In this document: piece after piece, positions 57,554-64,000 of the stretch
Layout: the number at the start of each line of letters is the position of its first letter
How positions within the stretch are numbered: the first letter of the stretch is position 1
DNA from: Fodinicurvata sp. EGI_FJ10296
Lineage (GTDB): Bacteria; Pseudomonadota; Alphaproteobacteria; DSM-16000; Inquilinaceae
Assembly (NCBI RefSeq): GCF_040712075.1
Contig: NZ_JBFCVL010000005.1
Location: 62,001 to 126,000 of the forward strand
Direction of reading: 5' to 3'
Length of the DNA: 64,000 nucleotides
Notes under the pieces: generated by a model
Told to the model about the DNA's origin: nothing
What the model saw: the letters and a program-made list of their open reading frames with translations, nothing else
Database searches by the model: none
Program-made: the position numbers and the translations under genes

Positions 57554-58699
57554 TCATGATGGTCTCGGGATTGGCCGTCGCTCGACGATCTCGAGCCCGT
57601 ATCCTTCAAGCCCGATGACGTTGCGCTGGGAATTGGATAACAACGCCATTGTCCGAACGCCAAGATCCAGGAGTATCTGTGCGCCCACGCCATAGTCACG
57701 CAGCTCGCGCCGGGTGTCGGTGCCGGTTTGACCGTCGAGGCGCGCCTTCAGGCGCTCTGTCAAACTGTCAGGACGCGGTTCGCGGATCAGTACGACGACT
57801 CCCCGGCCCTCCCGGCCGATAGCCGTCATCGCACGATGCAGGTCTCCCGCGCCGCTTCCGCCCTCGTCACCCAGGACATCATCCAGCACGTTCAGCTGAT
57901 GCATCCTGACCGGCACCGGATCGGCATTGCCGGCAATGTCGCCTTTGACCAGGGCGATATGCTCGGCATAGGAAACTGTGTTGACGTAGATCACCATGTG
58001 CCAGTCGCCGCCGAACCGGCTTTGCAATTCCGTCTCCAGCTTGCGTTCAACCATGCGTTCATGGCGTCGGCGATAGGCGATCAGATCGGCGATCGTCCCG
58101 ATACGCAGGCCGTGATACTGGGCAAACCGGACGAGATCAGGCAGACGGGCCATGGACCCGTCGTCATTCATGATCTCGCAGATGACGCCGGCCGGCGCCC
58201 ATCCGCCAATGCGCGCCAGATCGACGGCCGCCTCCGTGTGGCCCGCACGCACCAAAGTTCCGCCATCCCGTGCCATGAGCGGAAATACGTGACCCGGCGT
58301 CGTCAGGTCGCCGCGCCCTTTTGTCGGGTCGACGGCAACGGCGACGCTGCGCGCGCGATCCGCAGCCGAAATCCCGGTGGTCACGCCTTCGCGGGCCTCG
58401 ATGGAGACGGTAAAGGCCGTCGAATGACGCGAGACATTCGATTGCTCCATCAGCGGCAAGCCGAGTTGCTCGATCCGTTCGCGGGTCATCGCCAGGCAGA
58501 TCAGGCCGCGCCCGTATTTGGCCATGAAGTTGACGGCATCGGCGTCCGCCTTTTCGGCCGGGATGACGAGATCGCCCTCGTTTTCGCGATCCTCATCGTC
58601 GACCAGGATGAACATGCGCCCCCGGCTCGCCTCTTCGATGATATCCTCGATCGGAGAGATGAACTCCCGATCGGCGGCACTCAGCGGTGAATCGCTCAC
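57554..58699 (-). CDS. ribB: 3,4-dihydroxy-2-butanone-4-phosphate synthase fused to a degenerate GTP cyclohydrolase II domain (RibBX)
   Basis: The N-terminal half is a normal Rib[21 protein letters not shown] and [18 protein letters not shown] carry the acidic and His catalytic residues. The C-terminal half (about 215-381) follows the RibA fold ([32 protein letters not shown]) but reads [17 protein letters not shown] where RibA has its three zinc cysteines. It is therefore very probably inactive as a cyclohydrolase. This fits the RibBX variant known from Proteobacteria. GTG 58699 overlaps the ribE stop (GTGA), so they are coupled. Confidence 0.92.
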   Translation of the reverse strand: MSDSPLSAADREFISPIEDIIEEASRGRMFILVDDEDRENEGDLVIPAEKADADAVNFMAKYGRGLICLAMTRERIEQLGLPLMEQSNVSRHSTAFTVSIEAREGVTTGISAADRARSVAVAVDPTKGRGDLTTPGHVFPLMARDGGTLVRAGHTEAAVDLARIGGWAPAGVICEIMNDDGSMARLPDLVRFAQYHGLRIGTIADLIAYRRRHERMVERKLETELQSRFGGDWHMVIYVNTVSYAEHIALVKGDIAGNADPVPVRMHQLNVLDDVLGDEGGSGAGDLHRAMTAIGREGRGVVVLIREPRPDSLTERLKARLDGQTGTDTRRELRDYGVGAQILLDLGVRTMALLSNSQRNVIGLEGYGLEIVERRPIPRPS

Positions 58700-59304
58700 G
58701 TCGCCCCCGTTTCAGTCAGCCGCGCCACATAGCGGGCAAGCATGTCGGCCTCGAAATTGACGCGGTGTCCGGGCGACAGATCCCCGAAGGTCGTCACCGC
58801 GAAGGTGTGCGGGATGATATTGACGCCGAACCGCGTCATCTCGCCGGTATCGTCGACCTCGTTGACTGTCAGGGACACCCCGTCCAGCGCCACCGACCCC
58901 TTTGACGCAACGAATCGCCCGAATCGGCCGGGTATATCGAAAGCCAGTCGCCAGCTGTCGCCATCGGCATACTTGTCCGATACCAATGCAACGCAATCGA
59001 CATGCCCGTAAACCAGATGGCCGCCCAATTCGTCGCCGAGTTTGAGCGATCTTTCCAGGTTCAGCCGCGTATCTTCCTGCCAGTCACCGAGGGTTGTCCG
59101 CGCCATGGTTTCCGCCGAAACGTCGACGGCGTACCACCCGCTGCCCTTTTCGACGACGGTAAGGCAGCAACCGTTGTGGGCGATCGAAGCGCCCAGATCG
59201 ATCGATGCCACGTCGAAGCTCGTCGCAACGTAAAAGCGCTTGCCCCCACGTTCGGCATCAACAGCCCCGATCCGCCCGACATCCGTAATTATTCCTGTGA
59301 ACAT
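58696..59304 (-). CDS. ribE: Riboflavin synthase, alpha subunit
   Basis: This enzyme makes riboflavin by dismutation of two lumazine molecules. It has the characteristic start MFTGIITDVGRI and two repeated lumazine-binding domains (about 1-95 and 96-195), the first with IAHNGCCLTVVE and the second with VALDGVSLTVNEV. The length of 202 is normal. ATG 59304 is preferred to the in-frame TTG at 59310. The stop overlaps the ribBX start, and ribD ends ten bases before it. Confidence 0.95.
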   Translation of the reverse strand: MFTGIITDVGRIGAVDAERGGKRFYVATSFDVASIDLGASIAHNGCCLTVVEKGSGWYAVDVSAETMARTTLGDWQEDTRLNLERSLKLGDELGGHLVYGHVDCVALVSDKYADGDSWRLAFDIPGRFGRFVASKGSVALDGVSLTVNEVDDTGEMTRFGVNIIPHTFAVTTFGDLSPGHRVNFEADMLARYVARLTETGAT

Positions 59305-59313
59305 CCCCAAATC

Positions 59314-60414
59314 CTAGTGTCGTATCTCGAATCGGTCCAGGCTATCCGGGTCCAGCACGCGGTGCTCGATCGGCGTCAGTCCAACCGCATCACTCGCATC
59401 CGAGAGAGCAAGCGCCCCGATAGCCGGCACGGCATCGCCACCCAGCAGGGACGGCGCCCGGTACCAATCGACGTGATCCACCAAGTGGCGTCTGATCAGC
59501 GCGGCGGCAAGCCGGCCACCGCTTTCGACCAGCAACCGCGTGATGCCACGCGCCGCCAGCATTCGCAGTATTCGGTCGAGATCACCATCCCCGCCATCGA
59601 GGCCGACCATAGTCAGGACATCGCGCGCTCGTTCTCCACCATCAGCCGACGCCGCCACGGACCGGATGATCAGCGTGGGGGCCGCATTGTCGACGCGCAG
59701 CCGCGCAGTGGCGGGGATTCGCCCGCGACGATCGATCGCAATCCTCAGCGGCGACCGCGCGGCCAACCCCGGCAAACGGCAAGTCAGGGCCGGATCGTCG
59801 GCAATAACGGTATCGGCGCCGACCATGATGGCGTCGTGCCGCGCGCGCTCGGCGTGAGCATGCGCCCGCGCCACCGGCCCGGTGATCCAGCGGCTATGAC
59901 CGTTTGCCGTGGCGGAACGCCCATCGGCGGTCGTCGCCAGTTTCAGAGTCACGAGCGGGCGGCCGTGTTCGATCCGCGACAGAAAGCCGGCAGCGACCGT
60001 GCGCGCCTGTTCCTCCAGCACGCCGACCGACAGGTCAATACCGGCACGCTGGATGGTGTTCAGCCCGCCACCGGCCACGCGGGGATCGGGATCGCCGCAT
60101 CCCACGACCACCCGGCCGACACCGGCCGCGACCAGCGCCTCGGCACAGGGGGGCGTTTTGCCGTGGTGACTGCATGGTTCCAGGGAAACGTAACAGGTTG
60201 CGCCGCGGGCAAGGGCGCCGGCCTGCGCAAGCGCGACGGCTTCGGCGTGGGGCCGGCCACCGGGCATGGTCCAGCCGCGCCCAACCACCAGCCCGTCACG
60301 GACGATGATGGCACCCACAGCGGGATTGGGTGACGTGACACCCAGCGTCCGGACCGCCAGCGCCAGGGCCGCCGCCATATAGCGTTCGTCAATAATTGCC
60401 TGAGCTGCTGCCAT
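59314..60414 (-). CDS. ribD: Bifunctional RibD deaminase/reductase
   Basis: RibD deaminates the pyrimidine intermediate and then reduces its ribosyl side chain. The N-terminal deaminase has the zinc motif in GGRPHAEAVAL and EPCSHHGKTPPCAEAL. The C-terminal reductase (about 145-366) has VTLKLATTADGRSA, RHDAIMVGADTVIADDP and LVESGGRLAAALI. It is the first rib gene after nrdR, 45 bases downstream. No FMN riboswitch was recognised in front of it. Confidence 0.95.
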   Translation of the reverse strand: MAAAQAIIDERYMAAALALAVRTLGVTSPNPAVGAIIVRDGLVVGRGWTMPGGRPHAEAVALAQAGALARGATCYVSLEPCSHHGKTPPCAEALVAAGVGRVVVGCGDPDPRVAGGGLNTIQRAGIDLSVGVLEEQARTVAAGFLSRIEHGRPLVTLKLATTADGRSATANGHSRWITGPVARAHAHAERARHDAIMVGADTVIADDPALTCRLPGLAARSPLRIAIDRRGRIPATARLRVDNAAPTLIIRSVAASADGGERARDVLTMVGLDGGDGDLDRILRMLAARGITRLLVESGGRLAAALIRRHLVDHVDWYRAPSLLGGDAVPAIGALALSDASDAVGLTPIEHRVLDPDSLDRFEIRH

Positions 60415-60459
60415 CCATTCCCACCCCTGGGTTCCGCCCGCCGAATGGTTGCCGAAAGG

Positions 60460-60933
60460 CTACGAATCGGTATCGGTCGGCGGCGTCGGCGACAGCGTAC
60501 CGACGAACTCGTTGAATTCCTCCGGCGCCCGGAAGTCCTTGTAGACCGACGCGTAACGGACATAAGCAACCCCGTCCAGCGTCTTCAGGGCATTCATGAC
60601 CATTTCGCCGATGGTCTTGGAGGGAATTTCGCTTTCGCCCGAGCTCTCCAGTTGCCGAACCATCGAGTTCACGACCCGCTCAACGGCGGATTCGTCGACG
60701 TCACGTTTCCGCAGCGAGATCTGGAGCGATCGAGCCAGCTTGTCGCGGTCGAAGGGCTCCTTCTTGCCATGCGTTTTGACAACTGTCAGATCGCGCAACT
60801 GAATTCGTTCGAACGTGGTGAACCGTGCACCGCAGGCCGGGCAAAAGCGGCGTCGCCGGATGGCGGATCCGTCGTCCGTCGGGCGGGAATCCTTTACCTG
60901 GGTGTCATCATGTCCACAGAACGGGCAGCGCAT
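60460..60933 (-). CDS. nrdR: Transcriptional repressor NrdR
   Basis: NrdR represses ribonucleotide reductase genes in response to ATP/dATP. It has the N-terminal zinc ribbon with Cys3, Cys6, Cys31 and Cys34 (CPFC and CPAC) and an ATP-cone domain (about 49-139, [16 protein letters not shown] and [11 protein letters not shown]). ATG 60933 gives 157 residues and the conserved MRCPFCG start. It is 105 bases after glyA. No NrdR box was searched for reliably here, and no nrd gene is in the window. Confidence 0.96.
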   Translation of the reverse strand: MRCPFCGHDDTQVKDSRPTDDGSAIRRRRFCPACGARFTTFERIQLRDLTVVKTHGKKEPFDRDKLARSLQISLRKRDVDESAVERVVNSMVRQLESSGESEIPSKTIGEMVMNALKTLDGVAYVRYASVYKDFRAPEEFNEFVGTLSPTPPTDTDS

Positions 60934-61038
60934 GGATCGGATTCCCGGTACAAAGGCGTCGACACCAGCCGAGCCGGCCAATGAAGGCCGACACAGCCGG
61001 TGCCGATACAAGCGTCGATCAACCCGGTCAATAGTCCA

Positions 61039-62337
61039 TCAGTAAATCGGGAACCGCTTGCACAGGCTGACGACACGATCACGTACGGCCGATTCGACCG
61101 ATTTGTTATCGTCAGCATTCTTTGCCACGCCGTCCAGCACTTCCAGGATCATCGATCCGACTTCGCGGAATTCTTCCTGTCCGAAGCCTCTGGTTGTTGC
61201 CGCCGGGCTGCCCAATCTTACGCCCGAAGTGACCATGGGCTTTTCCGGGTCGAACGGAATGCCGTTCTTGTTGCAGGTGATGCCGGCATTCTCCAGCGTC
61301 GCTTCCGCAACACGGCCCGTGACGCCCTTTGGACGCAGGTCGACAAGCACGACATGGCTGTCGGTGCCGCCGGAGACGATGTCCAGCCCGCCTTCAACAA
61401 GTGTCGATGCCAGTGTTCTGGCATTCTCGACGACGTTGCGCGCATAGACCTTGAATTCGGGTGTCAGCGCCTCGCCGAATGCGACCGCCTTTGCGGCAAT
61501 CACATGCATGAGCGGCCCGCCCTGCAGGCCCGGGAACACCGCGGAGTTGATCTTCTTCCCAAGATCGAGGTCATCGGAAAGAACCATACCGCCACGCGGG
61601 CCGCGCAACGTCTTGTGCGTCGTCGTTGTCACCACATGGGCATGCTTGATCGGCGACGGGTAAACACCCGCGGCAACCAGCCCCGCAAAATGGGCCATAT
61701 CGACCAGGAACCAGGCGCCGACCTTGTCGGCAATTGCCCGGAATCGCGCGAAATCGATTTCCCGCGGATAGGCCGACCCGCCGGCAATGATCAGCTTCGG
61801 CTTTTCCTTGACGGCGAGAGCCTCGACTTCGTCATAGTCGATACGCGCGTCTTCTTTGCGAACCCCGTACTGAACGGCGTTGAACCACTTTCCGGATTGG
61901 TTCGGCGGCGCGCCGTGTGTCAGATGCCCGCCAGCGGCAAGCGAAAGACCCAGAATGGTCTCGCCGGGTTTCAGCAATGCCATGAACACGGCCTGATTCG
62001 CCTGAGCGCCGGAATGTGGCTGCACATTGGCGAATGCACAGTCGAAAAGCTTGCAGGCCCGGTCGATGGCCAGACTTTCGGCGATATCGACGTACTCGCA
62101 GCCGCCATAGTACCGGCGGTTCGGGTAGCCTTCGGCATATTTGTTTGTCAGGACCGTGCCCTGAGCCTCAAGGACTGCGCGCGACACGATGTTCTCGCTG
62201 GCGATCAGTTCGATCTGTTCTTGCTGGCGTTTCAGCTCTTTCTGGACCGATCCGAAAATCTCCGGATCCGCTTCGGAGAGGTGGCGGCTGAAGAAACCGT
62301 TATCCGCACGGGTATCAATGGCAGGTGAAGTGGTCAT
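61039..62337 (-). CDS. glyA: Serine hydroxymethyltransferase
   Basis: GlyA interconverts serine and glycine and loads one-carbon units on tetrahydrofolate. Motifs are [58 protein letters not shown] and the PLP lysine in [14 protein letters not shown]. The length of 432 is normal. It follows rpiB by 87 bases; the rpiB-glyA-nrdR-rib order is typical of alphaproteobacteria. No glycine riboswitch was recognised in that gap. Confidence 0.97.
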   Translation of the reverse strand: MTTSPAIDTRADNGFFSRHLSEADPEIFGSVQKELKRQQEQIELIASENIVSRAVLEAQGTVLTNKYAEGYPNRRYYGGCEYVDIAESLAIDRACKLFDCAFANVQPHSGAQANQAVFMALLKPGETILGLSLAAGGHLTHGAPPNQSGKWFNAVQYGVRKEDARIDYDEVEALAVKEKPKLIIAGGSAYPREIDFARFRAIADKVGAWFLVDMAHFAGLVAAGVYPSPIKHAHVVTTTTHKTLRGPRGGMVLSDDLDLGKKINSAVFPGLQGGPLMHVIAAKAVAFGEALTPEFKVYARNVVENARTLASTLVEGGLDIVSGGTDSHVVLVDLRPKGVTGRVAEATLENAGITCNKNGIPFDPEKPMVTSGVRLGSPAATTRGFGQEEFREVGSMILEVLDGVAKNADDNKSVESAVRDRVVSLCKRFPIY

Positions 62338-62424
62338 GGGGCATCCCCATTCGTTTTGTTCAAATGAAAATCGCGACGGCGCTCCGCTGGCCGACCAAAG
62401 CCGGATCGGGCACGCCGACCGGGA

Positions 62425-62862
62425 TCAGAGTTTGTCGAGTCTGCGCTGGTGGCGTCCGCCTTCGAACCCGGTATCCAGGAACGCCTCAAGGCATTCACGG
62501 GCGACAGCGGGCCCGATCACCCGAGCACCCAGCGCCAAGACATTGGCGTCATTGTGCTGACGGGACAGGCGGGCCGTTGTCACATCGTGGCAAAGAGCCG
62601 CACGGCAACCGGACAACCGATTGGCTGCAATGGATATCCCGATGCCCGTGCCGCACACGGCAACGCCGAAAGCGGCATCGCCTGAGGTGACCGCCTGCGC
62701 TACGGCCCGGCCGAAATCCGGGTAGTCGACGCTGTCGGCGTCGTTACCGGTGCCGAGATCAATGACAGTGTGCCCTTGCTCGGTCAGGAGCGTCACCAAT
62801 TCGGATTTGAGACCGAATCCGGCATGGTCGGACGCGATTGCAACCTTATGTTGCGTCGGCAT
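62425..62862 (-). CDS. rpiB: Ribose-5-phosphate isomerase B
   Basis: RpiB interconverts ribose 5-phosphate and ribulose 5-phosphate. Motifs are VAIASDHAGFGLKSEL, VIDLGT and DSVDYPDFG near the start, and the catalytic cysteine segment AVCGTGIGISIAANR with the later HNDANVLALGARV. The length of 145 is canonical. ATG 62862 is preceded by a 244-base gap that shows no other gene and probably includes the promoter of the rpiB-glyA series. Confidence 0.95.
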   Translation of the reverse strand: MPTQHKVAIASDHAGFGLKSELVTLLTEQGHTVIDLGTGNDADSVDYPDFGRAVAQAVTSGDAAFGVAVCGTGIGISIAANRLSGCRAALCHDVTTARLSRQHNDANVLALGARVIGPAVARECLEAFLDTGFEGGRHQRRLDKL

Positions 62863-63106
62863 ATGGCTTTGGCTCTTTCCAGCTTTATTGGCGGACGGCA
62901 GGACCGTCCGATCGTGAGCATGAAACTACGCGCTTGGTAGCGGCATGACAAGTGCGCCCCGCCAAGCGGCCCCAGTACCGTATCAGGCGCAGGGTCACGA
63001 CCGGGATCTTCGAAGCTGTTCAGGGACTTGTAGCCTGATGTAAAACCGACGCTACGATAGCCGCCCCATTGAGCTGATGATTTCATACCTCATGAATCTA
63101 CTCCCC

Positions 63107-63313
63107 CTAGAGGCCGTCCCACGCCGACCGGCGTGTCGGGCGGCCCCGTTTCATGACGAACGCCAACCTGGCAGTCGCAGCCGCTTCGAGCTGGGCCTGC
63201 GTGCAGGTCGCCGGACATTGAACGATGACCTCGGTCAGAGAGTCCGGATCGACCGCGGCCACCCGAATGATTGATCCGATGCGGGTAAACTCGAACAATA
63301 TTTCTCTTGCCAC
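63107..63313 (-). CDS. Small DUF6898-like protein
   Basis: This 68-residue protein begins MAREILFEFTRIGSIIRVAA, then DPDSLTEVIVQCPATCTQAQ and a short helix with LEAAATARLAFVM. The beginning and layout resemble a small alphaproteobacterial family known as DUF6898, usually found close to rpiB/glyA, but I recall this from memory and cannot check. The start is GTG 63313, with AAAGGA about nine bases upstream. It is divergent from lrgA and upstream of rpiB on the same strand. Confidence 0.65.
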   Translation of the reverse strand: MAREILFEFTRIGSIIRVAAVDPDSLTEVIVQCPATCTQAQLEAAATARLAFVMKRGRPTRRSAWDGL

Positions 63314-63529
63314 CTCGTGAAATCCTTTCCGGCATCAGGTCGCCAATTGTAGCGGCGCAGAACCTGCAGATAGTGCCAAACTCTCAGACAATTGCTCTGC
63401 AAAAGCAGCCGCACTGCGTGCGTGTTTGCGCATCCATCCATAACAGGCGACGATGCTTTCCTACCCATACTGGCGTTAACGGACCCTTTCCGACATTCCA
63501 CGACAGTCACGGCATTCACGAGGCAGCCC

Positions 63530-63937
63530 ATGATCGGAATCATCACCCTGTTGCTGAGTTTTCAACTGATCGGCGAAGTGGTCGTCGTTGCCCTCGGTCT
63601 GGCATTGCCGGGCCCGGTCATGGGCATGGCGCTGCTATTCCTCGGCCTCTGCCTCTGGGGGGCGGCGGATCGCGTGCTGCCGCATTCGCTCGACGAAACG
63701 GTCGGCGTTCTGCTGGGAAACCTGTCCCTGCTCTTCGTGCCAGCGGGTGTCGGCGTCGTTCTCCACCTGTCTCTGGTTCGCGAGGAATGGCTGCCTATCG
63801 TTGCGGCGCTGCTGGGCTCCACGATCCTGACGGTGGGGCTGAGCGCGCTGGCGATGTCATGGTTGCTGCAGCTCAGCGGCAACGGGACAGAATCCGGCGA
63901 AGGATCTGGCGATGCAGAATCAGGAGGTGGCGCATGA
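63530..63937 (+). CDS. lrgA: CidA/LrgA-family holin-like membrane protein
   Basis: The 135-residue protein has four probable membrane segments (ITLLLSFQLIGEVVVVALGL, GMALLFLGLCLWG, LSLLFVPAGVGVVLHLSL and AALLGSTILTVGLSALAMSW) with the LrgA-type LPGPVMGM motif. The family works with LrgB and affects murein hydrolase activity or export of small molecules such as pyruvate. It ends in a Gly/Ser/Glu-rich tail. The stop overlaps the start of lrgB (ATGA). Confidence 0.9.
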   Translation: MIGIITLLLSFQLIGEVVVVALGLALPGPVMGMALLFLGLCLWGAADRVLPHSLDETVGVLLGNLSLLFVPAGVGVVLHLSLVREEWLPIVAALLGSTILTVGLSALAMSWLLQLSGNGTESGEGSGDAESGGGA

Positions 63938-64000
63938 CCGCCGAGCAGCCCGACGATCTGTTCGCGCTGTGGATTTACCTTTCAGCGTCGCCGCTGCTGG
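63934..64000 (+). CDS. lrgB: LrgB-family protein, N-terminal fragment (cut by window edge)
   Basis: Only 22 codons are visible (MTAEQPDDLFALWIYLSASP, then LL). The start overlaps the lrgA stop in ATGA, and the beginning of a hydrophobic segment with WIYLSASPLL fits the first helix of LrgB. The call rests on the lrgA-lrgB pairing more than on sequence. Confidence 0.7.
   Translation, partial: MTAEQPDDLFALWIYLSASPLL

Noticed and set aside
59002-60333. 443-codon plus-strand frame over ribE and ribD
   Set aside because: It spans two well-supported genes on the other strand.
60415-60459. FMN riboswitch before ribD
   Set aside because: The gap is only 45 bases and none of the conserved riboswitch segments is present.
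61000-62328. 442-codon plus-strand frame over glyA
   Set aside because: Antisense to glyA, whose motifs are all intact.

Overview
The window looks like a chromosome segment of a free-living alphaproteobacterium, most likely Rhodospirillales in the broad sense. The evidence is a fairly high GC content and gene orders typical of that group: eno-ftsB-pdhA-pdhB-pdhC-lpd-lipA, ispDF next to dusB-ntrB-ntrC-ntrY-ntrX-trkA-hfq-hflX, the yceD-rpmF-plsX-fabH-ihfA-merR-tRNA-Pro string, and glyA-nrdR-ribD-ribE-ribBX-ribH-nusB-thiL. PdhB carries its own lipoyl domain, another alphaproteobacterial trait. Species cannot be named from the sequence alone. No insertion sequence, integrase, CRISPR array or rRNA was seen, and no stretch longer than about 250 bases lacks a gene.

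Layout. 1-8.5 kb (+): end of enolase, the divisome protein FtsB, the complete pyruvate dehydrogenase complex (E1 alpha, E1 beta, E2, E3), lipoyl synthase, which makes the cofactor of that complex, and a COQ10-like START protein. 8.5-10.9 kb (-): ispDF, pgpA and pncC. 11.1-20.3 kb (+): dusB and the two nitrogen two-component pairs NtrBC and NtrYX, then trkA. 20.4-25.4 kb (+): a class IV aminotransferase, hfq-hflX, and groES-groEL under a CIRCE operator, closed by a strong terminator. 25.4-31.9 kb is a mixed metabolic and signalling stretch: mazG, an FAD oxidoreductase, a dehydrogenase-acetyltransferase fusion, yceI, a PAS histidine kinase and an orphan lipoprotein. 31.9-40.3 kb (-) reads as one string of envelope and replication genes: mltB-like, rlpA, dacA, tmk, holB, metG, tatD and an MBL hydrolase.

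40.5-46.2 kb is the clearest accessory segment. It begins at a tRNA-Ser gene and holds a two-gene unit: a roughly 1,412-residue STAND-like P-loop NTPase translationally coupled to a 351-residue protein of no recognised family. It is bounded upstream by the mscL terminator. Its size, architecture and position next to a tRNA suggest a conflict or phage-defence module. This is the best candidate here for an undescribed system, but the function is inference.

46.2-63.3 kb (-, apart from bamE) returns to core genes: mscL, an ELM1-like protein, a 2OG-Fe(II) oxygenase, tRNA-Pro, merR, ihfA, fabH, plsX, rpmF, yceD and a cytochrome bc1 chaperone, with bamE on the opposite strand. These are followed by a FliL-like protein, thiL, nusB, the riboflavin genes, nrdR, glyA, rpiB and a small DUF6898-like protein. 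The window ends inside a divergently transcribed lrgA-lrgB pair.

Functional links: the pdh genes and lipA form a pathway unit. The rib genes make riboflavin, but the RibA half of RibBX is degenerate, so GTP cyclohydrolase II must be encoded elsewhere. PlsX, FabH and PgpA serve lipid synthesis. RlpA, DacA and the MltB-like enzyme remodel peptidoglycan.
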